DNA from: Notospermus geniculatus
Lineage: Eukaryota; Nemertea; Pilidiophora; Heteronemertea; Lineidae
Direction: 5' to 3'
Length of the DNA stretch: 64,000 nucleotides
Assembly (NCBI GenBank): GCA_002633025.1
Contig: NMRB01000153.1
Span: forward strand, 455,581 to 519,580
The notes beneath the pieces are model-generated. The model saw only the letters and a program-made list of their open reading frames with translations, searched no databases and had not been told where the DNA came from. Shown piece by piece: positions 1-13,155 of the stretch (position 1 is the first letter of the stretch; every line of letters begins with the position of its first letter). The position numbers were made by a program, and so were the translations under genes.

Positions 1-3000
1 GGCAACTTTCGTAGAGAAACATCCATCAACATGTAAACATCACGCCACCTTCAAACGTCTGACTAATCGTGCGTAATTAGTGATTGTTTTATAGCGTCTG
101 CTACGCCTACGTCACTGCCTCGCTTTCGTTCAGTGATTTAGCAGTTAGTACCGCCAAATACCGCGGCTGACACGTCGTGGCGCTGTTCATACCTTTGCGG
201 GTCGACTGGGTATGTCGAGGAAAGATCGCCTTCTCTGTCTCATGAAGCTACTTACACGTGAATCGAACCCGTGACCTGAATGACAGCAGGTGTGGATATT
301 CCCGTGTGCCACCACGACAATCCTTTTCTCCTCTACTTCTCAACGAGCCCGGCTCTTAAGACAATCACCGTCTGCCAATCATCTCGATGACAGATTAGGT
401 TAAAAGGGCGCAGCTGTTTCGACTCACCGCGATGTTCTTAGCAATATGAGACATCAAATCATCAGGGCCGATTGATAAAAAAAACAAGCCTTCTTGCAGA
501 AGAGAAAACCCTCTAGCCGAGGCTTCTGTTAAATCAAATATGAAGAACAAATACCTACAACGAGAAAATTAATGACAAAAAATCTGTGTAGGATATCAGG
601 TGGGGGATCAATCCAATGGAGAACCTTGATGTTCAACAGACAGTAAACCTTTCGTTGGCAAATGTTGTCGGTAAATATTAGACAGAGTAGAGGTGGGTCC
701 AGGGGATGATTATCCGTGGGTTTACCAGGGGTAGGGAGAAAAACTCAGGAAGGATTAAGTGTCGAGAAGACCGATAGGCGTGCAGCAGAGATGTTACGAC
801 TGGTACCAGATCTCACCGCCAGGGGATTGCTGGACGCCCTAGTGGTGAAATCTGGTACTATTCACATCAACCAATCGGCGCTCGGCTGAGCGGCTGTCAT
901 GACATTTTTGGTGAGCCAAATTGACTGGTGGTGCCCAGGTCTGGCAGGGCAGCTCCTTTCAGATCAGACCATAGGTGCAAGCGTTCTGTTTGGACTCCAA
1001 ATTTTAAGAAAGGTGGCGAAGAAGAAAGATGCAGCACGTATTGCTGGCAATGGTGCAGTGGAAATGTAGTATGGTCTCGATCTCTCAGTTGGATATCCTG
1101 CTGTTTCCCAATCGCTAACTCTGATAGCGATAGCACAACAATTTGAAATCAAAATATCTGTAACGGTTTTCACCGTTCAATCAATTATTTTGGCCGTGAA
1201 TCTCCGCAGGCTAACAACGATCTCATCAACCCATGATGCGATTCATCCCGTGGGAATACGACCCGCAGCTAACTCTAACTCAATCAATGTTTTAGATTTA
1301 TTCGTAAAGATTTTGAATAGGTTTTATCAAATGGCTCAAGGTGTTGATATGTGCCATTTGAATAACTCTCAACTTATGAATAAACTGATGTGCATTTTGA
1401 TTGTTGAAAATAAATTACACATGATTTGTGTGCTTGTTGTTGACGCTATACATAAAGACCTTTGGCACGAGCTAGAAATCTCTCTGATCTTTCTCCGAAA
1501 TCTAAATTAAACCAGAAAATGAAATGGATATTGAAAAAGCCAAAACGACCTTTGTGAAAAACAGCAGATGGCTTCTATGGCAAAGCCCTGGTGGCTTTTG
1601 CATTGCAAAAAGACTGTAGGTCCAGCCACAGGCATTGCTTACGTGGCAAGCTCCCCTACATCATGTCACTTGTTGACAACCGTGTGACAATCACGGAACC
1701 CGCTAAACTCGGCTCGGGCCGGAAATCCCTCGTAATATCGCGACAAATCTCCCACAATCAAGGCAAAGAATCCGATAGACAGCTACATATGTCCAGCAAT
1801 CAGAGACGACATAACACGGTGGATTGCATCAGAAGCCATAGTTGTTATAATCTCTCATCTTTGCCCCAAGGACGGTTTGAAGCCTGTTACATCAGGCGGT
1901 GGTCCTAGGGCATAAGCGTCATGTGACCCTCGTCCATCTCAGTGACCATCTGCAGTGAGCTGGAGGCATTGTTTTTTCAGTGTGGGGTGATGGTGGTGGG
2001 GGAGGCGGATGCTGTAAGCGAGGTCGTGGGTTCGAATCTAGGAAGCTTACGGCCGTCGACTTTGAGTTAGCCCCTCCACGATACACTTACATTGGGTTGA
2101 TTAAGTTCACTTTGGCCGGTAACAGATACGCGACCAATTTGGATCTTAGATGACAAGTAATGAAGAATTACGAACATGACTAAATCATACATGCATATGA
2201 GATGTTGCAACGTCCCTTTAACCGCTTCTACACATCAGATAACCATATTAGGTCAGAGGATAAGGGGTGTAATGAAGATGTTGAATGCGGCGTCAGGTTT
2301 GTGGGGACAGTTAATCCCGAGGCAAACAAACCAAACATTGTATGAGGAGTTTACACCCAAACCAGACTGAGTCACAACCGATGGTTCATAGCCTCATATG
2401 CCGTCATATCACGTGATAGATATTATCACTTATCAGTTTATTTTTTGCTGAGGTCACGCCCCTTCTCGGGGGCGAATCCGGGACATTCGGAAATCACCAT
2501 AAAACAATTTTATGATTGACCCAGGAGTAATGAATGAATGGTTGACAATGAACTGTGTGGGTGAAATCACTTTTCCTTTAATTCTTTGTGGTGCATACTT
2601 TGCTTTAACGGTCCACCGATCACTGATTTTACTTCTAATGACCACTGAACCAGTGAATTTGGTTTTCATGTTACATTCAAATAATACATGTCCGCCATTG
2701 TGCCTTCTGGTCACAGACGATAGAACACAAGTATCGTGTAACACACGTTATGATATTCTAATAAAAGCTTCCAATGCGGTGGAGTTGCTCGATTTCACTT
2801 CAAAGATAGCGAGATCTCTAATCGTTGAAATCTCTGTGTGATGATACAATATTTTCAACAGACCAATACAAGCTAATCTCGTTTGAAAAAATCCATCAAA
2901 TTATGAGGTCGTCGACTTCATCCCACTCGATCGAACCACGTAAAGATTTATATCAACTCCATCCAATCAGAAGATCATCAGACAGCAAATTAAATTTCTT

Positions 3001-3810
3001 GAGAAGGAGAAACTTTGTAGCAATTGTCGAAATTGAATCTTCGGCTAGTTGTATATTGAGTGAGAAGGCAGGAAACCCGAGTCGTGGGCGGCGGCAGTAA
3101 GTGACAGATGGCGCTGTGATCGCAGCTGGATAGGAAGTGACGTCAGCCATGTACATGTAACCATCACCAGCCAACACCCTCATTAGTTTCATTACCTGGC
3201 CAACGCGGAACCGCCAAAGGAACCAAAGAGAGCAGAATGAACAGTGAATCAGTTACTGCGTTCTGTACCCAGTCCGTTTTAGATGGATACGGAGTCCACG
3301 GCTTACCAACCACCTGACCGCCATGATTTCTACCACCAGACAGAGCGTCGGATATCCCAACTTTAATAATCGGTGTCAAATATTTCAGTGTGTTGCTTAA
3401 AGTGATTGACAGACAGTGATGATGCGTTATCGGACTAATTTGAAGTGACAATGATAATTAGCGAGAGTATGGCAAAGTGGATTATGGCCTTGATGGAACA
3501 GTAAACAACACAACTGGACCAGGCCAAGGTTGATTTAGGTCCCTATCGTCATCGAGTATCAGGTTCGCAATACCATTACTGGATGACCAGCTGTGCGTTG
3601 TCTCAGGGGTAATGCCCTGAGGGGTATCTGGATCCCCTGACCTTCAGTCACGAAAAGGGAAGCAGGGTGCACTTAGGTGATAAATGGACAGACGAACCAC
3701 ACTGTTTACCTTGGCTGGCATTCAGTGATTGACAATGCTTTTAACTCGGTGGTGTGTTCGTGCTTGTCAGCAACCAGAGAAAGAGACTTGTGTGTTATGG
3801 ACCTCTGGAC
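1..3810. other. Intergenic stretch, no gene recognised
   Basis: All open frames here are short (at most about 109 codons), overlap on both strands and show no recognisable domain. A tRNA-like relic at about 250-315 is listed separately. A second sequence resembling a polymerase III B box (GGGTTCGAATC) lies near 2030 without a convincing cloverleaf around it. No gene is supported. Confidence 0.5.
250..316 (-). repeat. tRNA-like relic (possible tRNA-derived SINE head)
   Basis: Read on the minus strand there is an A-box-like TGGCACACGGG followed about 35 bases later by a B-box-like GGTTCGATTC. I could not fold a full cloverleaf with a 7-bp acceptor stem, so a functional tRNA is not claimed. A tRNA-derived SINE fragment is the simplest reading. 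Confidence 0.25.
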
Positions 3811-3913
3811 CCATATTCATAAAACGACTTAAGTCTAAGTGTGACACTTATCCTTTGTTCACCACAAAAGATAAGTATCATACTTTGACTTAAGTATGTT
3901 TATGAATATGGGG
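3811..3913. repeat. MITE-like hairpin, CCCATATTCATAAA-ended family
   Basis: The stretch begins CCCATATTCATAAA and ends TTTATGAATATGGGG, so its termini are reverse complements. The interior (ACTTAAGT ... ACTTAAGT) is also partly palindromic. A second member with the same ends is at 22078-22189, which makes this a dispersed family of non-autonomous inverted-repeat elements. No transposase is present. Confidence 0.7.
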
Positions 3914-5402
3914 CCTGGTCCTTCCTGTCAACGCTTTACATCATCATCTGAAGACCACAGGCATCAACTTAAAGATCAAACACATTGCGGCCTCATCATA
4001 ACGACACTAAATGCAAACCCAGAAAGTTCATCACCACCGCCGAAGTTCTAGTCAAAGCTTTCGAACCCCTCCTGTGTGGCCGGTAAATCCCCTGGTGAGA
4101 ACTCTTACAATGTCTTTGATGCTCTTGTATCGGAAAGCGATCATTTTTTCTCGTGTTGTTTTGTGAAATCTTCCCTGGCGGATGTTCCGTAGCGCCTCTT
4201 ACTTCCAAGTTTCTATCTGGTTGATCAAAGAATCCTGGCTACTCTTCTTCCACTTTGCATAAACTTCAATTTAAAACCTACTGTAACATCCGTTTCCTAC
4301 ACTTGATGAGGGAAAGCTAGTCAGCTTTCGAAGCATCGTTAAATATCACGGTCTCTTATCCGGTGGTTGTCGTGTGTTGACATGTTCGAATACTCGACCA
4401 TACAACTCGATAATCAGAAATGTTTCTTTCGACAGCGGATGATTAAACTACGAAAGATGCCGAAAGATTTGGAACGGGATCTTACTCGAGATGTTGTATC
4501 CCAGGCGAAGTAACGATACCCTGGAACCCATTGAATTAATGGCAGTGACTCTGCACAAATTGATGACGTATTCCACAGCATATTCCTCCGCCATTACCCC
4601 CGCTGCGAAATCGTCCATTGCAACGAAAATAAGTGTGCACCGCTGCGTGATGCCTGGCTGTTGATAATGCTAGCGGCACATGCATTGTCATGAAGAACAC
4701 TACACCCAAGTCTCTGCCAAGAGTAAAACCGATAAAGTGTAATTGATTTTGAGTGAATGCAATCAATTTTTGCAAGTTAAGGATAATGTGGACTACTTCG
4801 ACGACGATTCTGATTTCCTCTCTCAGCGGAGAGCGATGATTTTACCGGCACGGTGGAAAATACGGCATCGAAAAAGAGGAGAGCCTGTTAGGCTGCCGCA
4901 GTTTTAGTTCTGTTGACAACATCGGGCACTCCAATTTCTACCTGCATTGTATTTCACCGTCGATGATCAGTTTCTGCAAGAAAGAACCTGAACATGAAAT
5001 AGCACCCACGACATGCACGAGGTGAAAGCGACAATCAAGTTCTCTACCCCCTCCCCCGGCTTTGAGGGCCAGCAAACAAAGCTTCTCTACCAACGTCTGC
5101 GGTTTTTAATCACCATAGTATCACCTGGTCCCTTTGGGGCAAATCAGCTTTGATCTTCCAATTAGTGTACTTCCAAAATTAATCGATCAGTTTTAATGAA
5201 GGAGGTGTAAGTTGTCTTTCTAGTAGTATAGCCTAAGTATGAGGTGGCTGTTACTGCATGTCTGCCGCATCGTAACTCTGCTGAAACAGTTGAGGAAAGC
5301 CTAGAGCTTTTTCCATGACAGTTTTGGTTTGGTTTGGTCCACATGATGGTGTCAGCAGTAGGCCTACCACCTAAACAGCCAGGCATGTGTTCCCGTCTTA
5401 AG

Positions 5403-5554
5403 CGGCCTATCCACGTGCAATATTATTGCACAATATGAGGATCAAAATGGGCAATATTATTGCCAATCTTTCTTCCATCCATTATGTCAGAAGCACATGA
5501 CACCCATCTAATGGGCCCCATATTGTGCAATAAATATTCTACGTGGATGGACCG
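5403..5554. repeat. MITE-like inverted repeat
   Basis: The left arm (CCTATCCACGTGCAATATT, then TTGCACAATATG) is mirrored on the right by CATATTGTGCAA and AATATTCTACGTGGATGG. Arms of about 35 bp flank a short AT-rich centre. It abuts the next hairpin directly, so two elements may be nested or adjacent. Confidence 0.6.
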
Positions 5555-5560
5555 TTAATT

Positions 5561-5625
5561 GCCGCTACACTCCTGCGGCGCTCATTCGGCAACAATCGAA
5601 TGAGCGCCGCTTGGAGTGTAACGGC
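5561..5625. repeat. GC-rich hairpin, family shared with 44413-44511
   Basis: GCCGCTACACTCCTGCGGCG is mirrored by CGCCGCTTGGAGTGTAACGGC around a centre with CATTCG/CGAATG. Just beyond the right arm is GGGAACCAGTCTAG, which also forms the outer end of the better-preserved copy at 44413-44511. This copy has probably lost its left outer arm. Confidence 0.6.
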
Positions 5626-6174
5626 AAAGATGGGAACCAGTCTAGCATCTGTGAATTCCAAGTCGGCGTGAATGTCATGCCCTCAGACACTACAGTGACC
5701 TAATCGATTGAGTACAAATGACTGATTATAATGTACTGTAGAGGTCTGCATTGGAATGTACTGTACATGTTAAAGTCCATTTGCGATTCATTCGCACGAA
5801 TCCCCGCACGACTTTCACCTCATCATTCAAGGAATCACGGCCTGAGTTTCTCATTAAGCCGATTCGTATTGACCGAGGGCCACCTGCCACTGACCGGACA
5901 TGCTCCCACATGCTTCCACCCGGATATACCTGCAGGAACCTTTAAATAACGCCGAAGGGCGAATTTTAATTGGAGTTAATTAGTGCGAATCGATGGCCAT
6001 GAATTGACAGCCAAGAATTAATATGAATCGATTGCTATGAATGAAGACCTAGGTATGTTTGTTAAAACGTACCTTACATGTTCGTTGACGGCCTTACGTT
6101 TCTGCCCGGCAGAACTCAGGTTGAGAGATGGCTGCTCACAGAATGCTTTTGGAGCGATGTTCTACATCGCGGGA

Positions 6175-6330
6175 TTAAAGCGGGTGATCCACTGTCGCGA
6201 TTTTACCTTGAGACGCGGTTGCGTTCCCTTGCGGTTACCATATAAGGACTTCCGATTGCCATATAAGGCGATCGCAAGGGACCGCAACCCCGTCTCAAGC
6301 CCAAATCGCGACAGTGGATCACCCGCTTAA
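6175..6330. repeat. Long hairpin, MITE-like
   Basis: TTAAAGCGGGTGATCCACTG at the left is mirrored by CAGTGGATCACCCGCTTAA at the right. The next inner blocks (GTCGCGATTT, TTGAGACGCGGTTGCG, CCCTTGCG) also pair with their mirror images, giving arms of about 65 bp. The centre has two copies of CCATATAAGG. No coding capacity is seen. Confidence 0.7.
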
Positions 6331-7778
6331 CCAACCACAAGCTCTTGATAAACCTTTACAACGATGGACAATGATGGAGGGACATTTACTGTGAGAATAT
6401 CATTAGTATTACACTTACCAGACCCAGACTATGAACCTGTCAGACATGCTTACTGCTGCGTGATGTTCTACATGTACATGTCGGGGCTTAAAAATTACAG
6501 CAAATTAGGTATCATGGGGCCACTTCTTACGAAACGGAGAAGCTCCCGCCTTCTTTCAAGGAATAATTGCCAAAATGATAAATTATCTTTCGGATTAAAA
6601 TGCCAACTTTCTTAATGTCCCATCAGGCGTGAAAAGAAACCGACAGCGCTGACCGAAGACCATCTCTAAGATATCGATCGAGAGGAAAACCTGGACAACT
6701 CTGTGTCGGGGGAGATCAAAACATCAATCAATTTGATCGGGAAAAAACTCCGGTCGATTGGGAAGCAAATGCAACGAAAGAAGAGGTTGATCTGCTAGTG
6801 ACGGGTGAGGGCTAACTCATTGGTGCGCTTGATGAGATAATGGAGCTATCATGATGTGTTTGCTCTTCTGCAGACGATCTTCTTGTTTTCACCGGTTGTT
6901 TTTATGTCGCACAATCTTTCGTTGTCATTGCCCTATGGCGGCCATCTTGGATCGCTGCTCGTGGTGAAGAAAGCAGCGTATGGGCGCTTACTATACTGTA
7001 TGAAAGACTCAAGATTGAAGGTACAAAGGCCACATCCACAACAAAACAGATATTGATCGATGAGCATAGGTCGTTTCGGGCAGAGATCGTCGCCTTTGAT
7101 TAGCAACTTCCAGGCGATTAGTCCACTCGCCTGTTGTAGAAACTGACCAATCCCGTGTCAACGTTTGCTCAACAAATGCACTGCGCATGTCCGAATAGCA
7201 GGATATCTCCATGGAAATCAAGATGGCGACCAATGCAAGGTGATTGGATTCATGCAGATGCAGAGAGAAAGCTGTGTGTTCAGTGTTAATGTCCTTCATA
7301 AATTGAGACGCCTCCTCAGACAGAAGCTTTTTAAGGCAGGCGGTTTCTGTCCAAAGAACCATGGCAACGCGACTACCGAGAATTCAAAACCTGCTGCTAA
7401 AGTTTGGTATCGAGCCAGCTTGATGGTGAACGGGAGCTTTTTCCTGGTCAACTATCTGAGAAAGATGAGAAGAGTCGTCTACATCACATAGAATCAAATA
7501 TCTTTGTGGGCGATGGCTCGTGGCCAGTGGTGTCGTATTGACGTCGACACATGTGATTGTGGTTTGAGAAGAAGGATCCAGCCAATCTCGCCCTGAGAGA
7601 GCAGTGAGTGTTTACTCATACATATGTCTGGACACTTTGATTTTCCTATACCCACTAGAAGTTACGTTTATTGAATCGCTGGGGTTGGCCAGACAATAAT
7701 ATGATGAAGACACGAGGTAGGATTTCAAAAGTATCAATATGTTGCGTATCTTTGTCTTAAAGGAGAAAGTCATTTTCC

Positions 7779-8388
7779 GTGATGACCATTTTGAGAGTCC
7801 CACAAACGTTTGTGTGCCGTGACGTCACCACTGATTACCTCATGATTATGCGACATGCCACAAGTGGGCACCAAGAAAAGAGTAGCCCAACACTGAATTC
7901 CAACCTATCCCATTCCGATGAACTGAAGAAAGGCTCAGTCAGTTTAAATTGTGAAACGAAATGTGCTGAAACTGGACTCGTCAGCGAGATTCTTATGGAG
8001 ATTGCCTTCCTTCGTTCAGTTTCTTATTCGCCATTCTACACCTTATCGAATGACCACATTGGTCTCAAGTTCCTCGGTTTGAATACAACCAGTCCGCCAT
8101 TAATTGGATTGCAAACTTGCTTGAAGGTAGTGATTCTTTCACGTCAAGGTTTCCCAGCATGAAAAAAGGCCAAGGAAGATCTTAACCTGATCGTCGGCAC
8201 GTCCTCTTTTTATGACGTAATAAAGAATCGACGTGCGACAGACATTCTATGCAGTCTCATAAGCAATGAAAGCTTGAAGTAGAACTTCTATCGCTGGCTC
8301 GACGCCATCGTATGCTGACGCCACAGTTTCAGTTCAATTCGAGCAGACGACGCCTTCTTATGCGTCTTCTTCTTTAGTAGCTTCTTAA
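7779..8388 (+). repeat. Direct tandem duplication, copy 1 (610 bp)
   Basis: The block starting GTGATGACCATTTTGAGAGT recurs immediately downstream at 8389 with scattered substitutions and small indels, one of them about 16 bases near 8108. Both copies contain an open frame of roughly 100-127 codons without a recognisable domain. Its preservation is explained by recent duplication. Confidence 0.9.
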
Positions 8389-8980
8389 GTGATGACCATT
8401 TTGAGAGTCCCACAAACGTTTGTGTGCCGTGACGTCACCACTGATTACCTCATGATTATGCGACATGCCACAAGTGGGCATCCAAGAAAAGAGTAGCCCA
8501 ACACTGAATTCCAACCTATCCCATTCCGATGAACTGAAGAAAGGCTCAGTCAGTTTAAATTGTGAAACGAAATGTGCTGAAACTGGACTCGTCAGCGAGA
8601 TTCTTATGGAGATTGCCTTCCTTCGTTCAGTTTCTTATTCACCATTCTACACCTTATCGAATGACCACATTGGTCTCCAGTTCCTCGGTTTGAACACAAT
8701 CAGTCCGCCATTAATTAGTGATTCTTTCATGTCAAGGTTCCCCAGCATGAAAAAATGCCAAGGAAGATCTTAACCTGATCGTCGGCACGTCCTCTTTTTA
8801 TGACGTAATAAAGAATCCACGTGCGACAGACATTCTATGCAGAGTCTCATAAGCAATGAAATAAGCTTGGAGTAGAACTTCTATCGCTGGCTCGACGCCA
8901 TCGTATGCTGACGCCACAGTTTTAGTTCAATACGAGCAGACGACGCCTTCTTATGTGTCTTCTTCTTTAGTGGCTTCTTA
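8389..8980 (+). repeat. Direct tandem duplication, copy 2
   Basis: Second copy of the unit at 7779-8388, directly abutting it. Homology ends near 8980 (CTTTAGTGGCTTCTTA). The two copies differ by substitutions and a few indels, so this is not an exact assembly repeat. It could be a genuine young duplication or two haplotypes placed in series. Confidence 0.9.
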
Positions 8981-9143
8981 TATTTCATTTCTTACAACAG
9001 ACGCTACGGTTGGCTGAAAGTTGTCGCCCCCAAAGTAATTCGTAAGAAGCTAGCGCTCAGAACACTGATTACTCAACATGTAGTTATCATGAATCAGCTG
9101 GTTTGAGATTCGAACAGACCAACATTTTCTCAATCAAAATACA

Positions 9144-9264
9144 GAGTTTAAGAGATCACACGCTAACGATAACGTTTACGTTAACGCTATTTCTTGCATG
9201 TATTTCTTGTACAAAAAATATTGTTAACGTAAATGTTATCGTTAGCGTCTGATCTCTTAAACTC
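9144..9264. repeat. Hairpin MITE, about 50-bp arms
   Basis: GAGTTTAAGAGATCACACGC at the left is mirrored by GCGTCTGATCTCTTAAACTC at the right. The inner TAACGATAACGTTTACGTTA pairs with TAACGTAAATGTTATCGTTA. The loop is about 30 bp. It is a typical short non-autonomous inverted-repeat element. Confidence 0.75.
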
Positions 9265-12200
9265 CCTATTGCCGGTAATCGACTTCCGCTAATCATTTGA
9301 TTTTAGCTCCAGATAAATACATGTATCTGTAACTTCATCGATCACTTTAATACAACGCTAAGATAAACAACTCAGTGACGAATTTCATTGTCATCCCGAT
9401 ATCGAAACTACGTCAGTGAATCCAGTCCGAGTTTTGATTCGGGTAATACAGTGGTAATTTGTGGTAGAGCTAAAGGAAAGGACAGACTTTGTTCAGGTAG
9501 CCATCTCTACCCATCACACCTGTCAACCAAATCACAAACCTCTCTCAAACTTGATGACTTTCTTCTTTGATCTCGCCAACATTACAGACAATCTCCCCCC
9601 TTGAACCTCGTCCCCTGATGTCTAATCAGAGAGCAGAAAGCATCAAAGACGACCTATCATAGGGGAATCACATGATAGGCTCATACAAAGCACTTACATG
9701 ATGGCGATCAGAATAAGATTGGCTGTTTTCGCTCGTTATTAGCGATCACAGACCGTGATAGTGTAAATGTGACCCCCGTGTATTTATACCTATCTCGACT
9801 CGGTGAAGTGATAACCAGTTCGTTCTTGTAACCGCTCAGGGTAGATCAAGATTGATATGTGCAACGAACCGAAAAATATGAAGTGGGAACGTTGCAAAAC
9901 AATTCCTTGCACAGGAAGCAAAGGTTATAAATTGCAGATTATCCCACAAGGGCTTTGCACATACCAATGTACGTACATGTACGGTAAGCGTGTACGGAGC
10001 TGTGACGGGCTACCCCCAATCTCGCACCAGCTGTTTGTTGGGGCACGAACAATAGGTGGCGTACAAGCCAATCCCAATCCGCCCATTCGCTTCCTCTCTC
10101 TGCTGCGCGAAAAAACCTAGACCGTAGACGGTGTGAAATAACTTGACAGAGTGGCCCATAACTTGTCTATTCAACACGAGTCACAAAGAGAATTGGACTT
10201 GGCGTAGAATCAATGCAGTTATGAATTCGATCGTTAGGTGAAGACGAGAGAAAAACTATGAATGAAATATCAATGAGAAAAAAACATGGTATTTACTCGC
10301 TGACGGTAGATTTCATACCGTATGTGCATAATGAATGAGGAAGCGACAATCTTGGTTGTAATCCTAAGACACTTGAATGATCTATGCCGTTAATTTCTTT
10401 TCAATGCTCACAGATCATCGTGACTTGACAACACTATCATCCGGGTATCCTTTGTTCTAGAGCGACCCGTCGCTGATTGGAATATCAAACAGGTCTACAA
10501 TCCATCAATAATGAAGAAGGTTTTGAAAAGTTCTTAGTTCGCTGCTTTGTGCAAGAATGTCACGCAATTTGTGCCTAATGACGTCATTTAATAACATCTC
10601 GCGAGAACTGGGACAGCGCTCTGGATGATGCGCAACACAAGAGTCCAATCCGAGATTCACGAAGTATCATTGATGTCATTCATCAAAAGTTAGTTCAACT
10701 TTGTCCACAGCTTAATTTTCTTGTAACAAGATCACGGGCTAAATTCAGCCGCCTTTGACGTGTAAATCAAGCTAAAACCAAAACAAAAATGGCACGTTGT
10801 AACGTAAAGCAATGAAGCTTTGTAATACCGTTACCCGCGGTCTTGTAATCACAGAAAATGATCACGGTTATCAAGTGCGGGTTTTTTAGATCTTTTGGAT
10901 GGTTTCACGTTCATATTGCCGGTTGGACAGCAAGAAGCTCCCATCTTGACGCTCTCCCCGAGGATGTGACATTTTGTTACTTTTTTCATACTGTGTTAAA
11001 CGAGAATTTAATGGTGGAGAAGCCGACATCACGACACAAGGTGTGCATTCTTTAGGTAGAAAAGTCTAATGAATCAAGGTGTAGTGCCATTAGGCAACTC
11101 TTTGATGAACATCACCATGATTGAAATCAAAACAATTGCAATACATGGCACTTACTTGCAATATTTATTAGTCTAAACTATACCGATCACACTAAATCGC
11201 ACTCCCTCTCCCCCTGAATTATATATATGTGCTACTAACCTTGTTTCTGTGACGGCTTTTGGCCTGAAGCAAACATCATTTTAACTCCTATCCCTCCCAT
11301 GGCCCATTATCAATGACAATAAAGTGCATTAATCACTATCAGGTCATTCATTTTGAGTCACGTTCACCCTGCCCTCCTCGGTACATCAACAAATTCCCTC
11401 CATTAATTCATGACCAAAATCCCCGTACAGAAGATGAATTCCATCATCTTCTTAAGTGCACCTTGCTCTCTAACGTTTGACTAAGAAGTTTACATTGACT
11501 TCCGCTGTTAAAGATTAACTTTTGAATTAAAAAGTAAAAGTGTTTAAATGTCCATTTATCACATTTGAAAGTTGTGAAGCCGGATTTATGATTTGAGTGA
11601 GGCGGTCGTCTGACTCGAGGCAAAGGAACATTTGGCAAGACAGAAAGTTTAATACATTGTACACATCAGAGGCTGCTAGGCTTCCAAAAGATCAACACCA
11701 GCAAACACTATTTTCGAAGGAAAACGCAGATCACGTTTTTTCGTCGGCCAAACTTTCGAGCATGTAAGTATACAGGATATAACAGGGTGAATTTATGTGA
11801 TGAAGGAGTCTGGTAATGACTTTTACGAGAAGGCCAGACTCAAGATGCGCGGGAGAACAATCTCCAACCGAGGTCAACAATACTCGGTCTGTGGCATGGT
11901 TTATGGGAGAGTAGCTCCGTGCTCTTCAGAACCATTTGGCTGCAATTACGTAATGAAAAAAATCCATTACAATATAAAATCCCCTCGTGGGAAAAATGAA
12001 CAAGCAACAGACTCCCCCTGGGAACTCAGGAAGACAATCAGAAATGGAAAGTCAGAATGGTAGTTGATCGACATTTTAGAGGAGTAACTAGAAGAACCAA
12101 ATAGATTTCATACAAAGTTGGTGAGAGGTTCTTCACTGACGTCNCGGAGGATATGGAAATAGTTCGGCCGTATGTTGGCAGAGTCAGTATAGCGTAACGT

Positions 12201-12528
12201 AGTGCAGCACTGACCTCTGCGAAGGAGTGTGGGCGTGACGTCGCTTGATATTTTGACGGCCAATATGGCGGCATCTTGTCATCGTGGAAATATGACGTCA
12301 CTGAGAACCTCTATAGGCCTATTTCACTTGTTGATTTCAACAGACTATCTGCCTCACAATACAAGGGGTTCAGTCGATGTTGGCTACAAAAAATGCGGTA
12401 TACATGCATAAAGTATCAGACGGTACTGTTCATTAGCACGTTTGATCTTCTATGCCTGTGTTTACAAACAAGCCACAGCGGGGAAGAGAAGGAAGCTCCG
12501 CCGATACGGTTCAAAGAATACATACGTG
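9265..12528. other. Intergenic stretch, no gene recognised
   Basis: Open frames are short and unconserved. The only notable points are a cluster of promoter-type motifs near 10580-10606 (separate entry) and a one-base gap at 12144. The gap sits inside an imperfect inverted repeat: GAGGTTCTTCACTGACGTC near 12126-12143 against GACGTCACTGAGAACCTC near 12293-12310. Confidence 0.5.
10578..10607. promoter_or_regulatory. Possible promoter motifs: CRE-like plus CGCG box
   Basis: ATGACGTCAT, a full palindromic CRE/ATF-type site, lies about 10 bp from TCTCGCGAGA, the palindromic CGCG-box/Kaiso-type motif. Both are known from animal core promoters. No adjacent coding exon was found, so a promoter (perhaps of a non-coding transcript) is an inference. 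Confidence 0.3.
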
Positions 12529-13155
12529 CATCTTGTGCTCTTTGGAAATATGATATATTAAGAAAGTGAATAGATGTTTTGAACTACTTTAAGGTTGATA
12601 TTTTGACGATAAGTAATTGTTAATGTCATGTATGCCGGTGGCTTTTTGATGGTTTTAAGTTGGTGATGTATGTTTGTTTAATAATGTCTTCGGGAGTTTT
12701 GGTTGAAAACAGAAAGCAGAAACTGCGTCCTTTTAACCAACTGTGATTTGATCGGTGATCGTCGACATTGTCGTGGACTATCTGTTCAAAAGAAGTATCT
12801 GGACATGCGCATAATTTTCCTCAATTCTAATAGCTCAGTCAGTACCTAATGCGCTAACAAGAAACCCCTACCTTCTTGCAGATGAGGCATGTTCGGAACC
12901 TACCAATGAAGTGTTTACAATACGCGACGACAACAGCTGAGCGTAACTCAAAGAGACTACTGAACTCCAACCTCACACCTAGATTCACACATCAGGAAGA
13001 TAACCCCATGTAGCACAGACGCCTGCACTTCTTTCATCTTTTCAGCGGGTAATGAAGCTAAAGGAAGCTAAAGGAAGTAATGTTTACATATCTGACGATC
13101 TGCTGGTCAACGTGTTCTTTGACCTTGGACGGTGTCAAAGGTCACCAATGTCATA
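12529..13155 (+). repeat. Direct tandem duplication, copy 1 (627 bp)
   Basis: The block beginning CATCTTGTGCTCTTTGGAAA recurs at 13156 with high similarity and small indels, for example TGTTAATGTCATGTATG against TGTATG and an extra ACATGT in the second copy. No recognisable protein is encoded. Confidence 0.9.
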
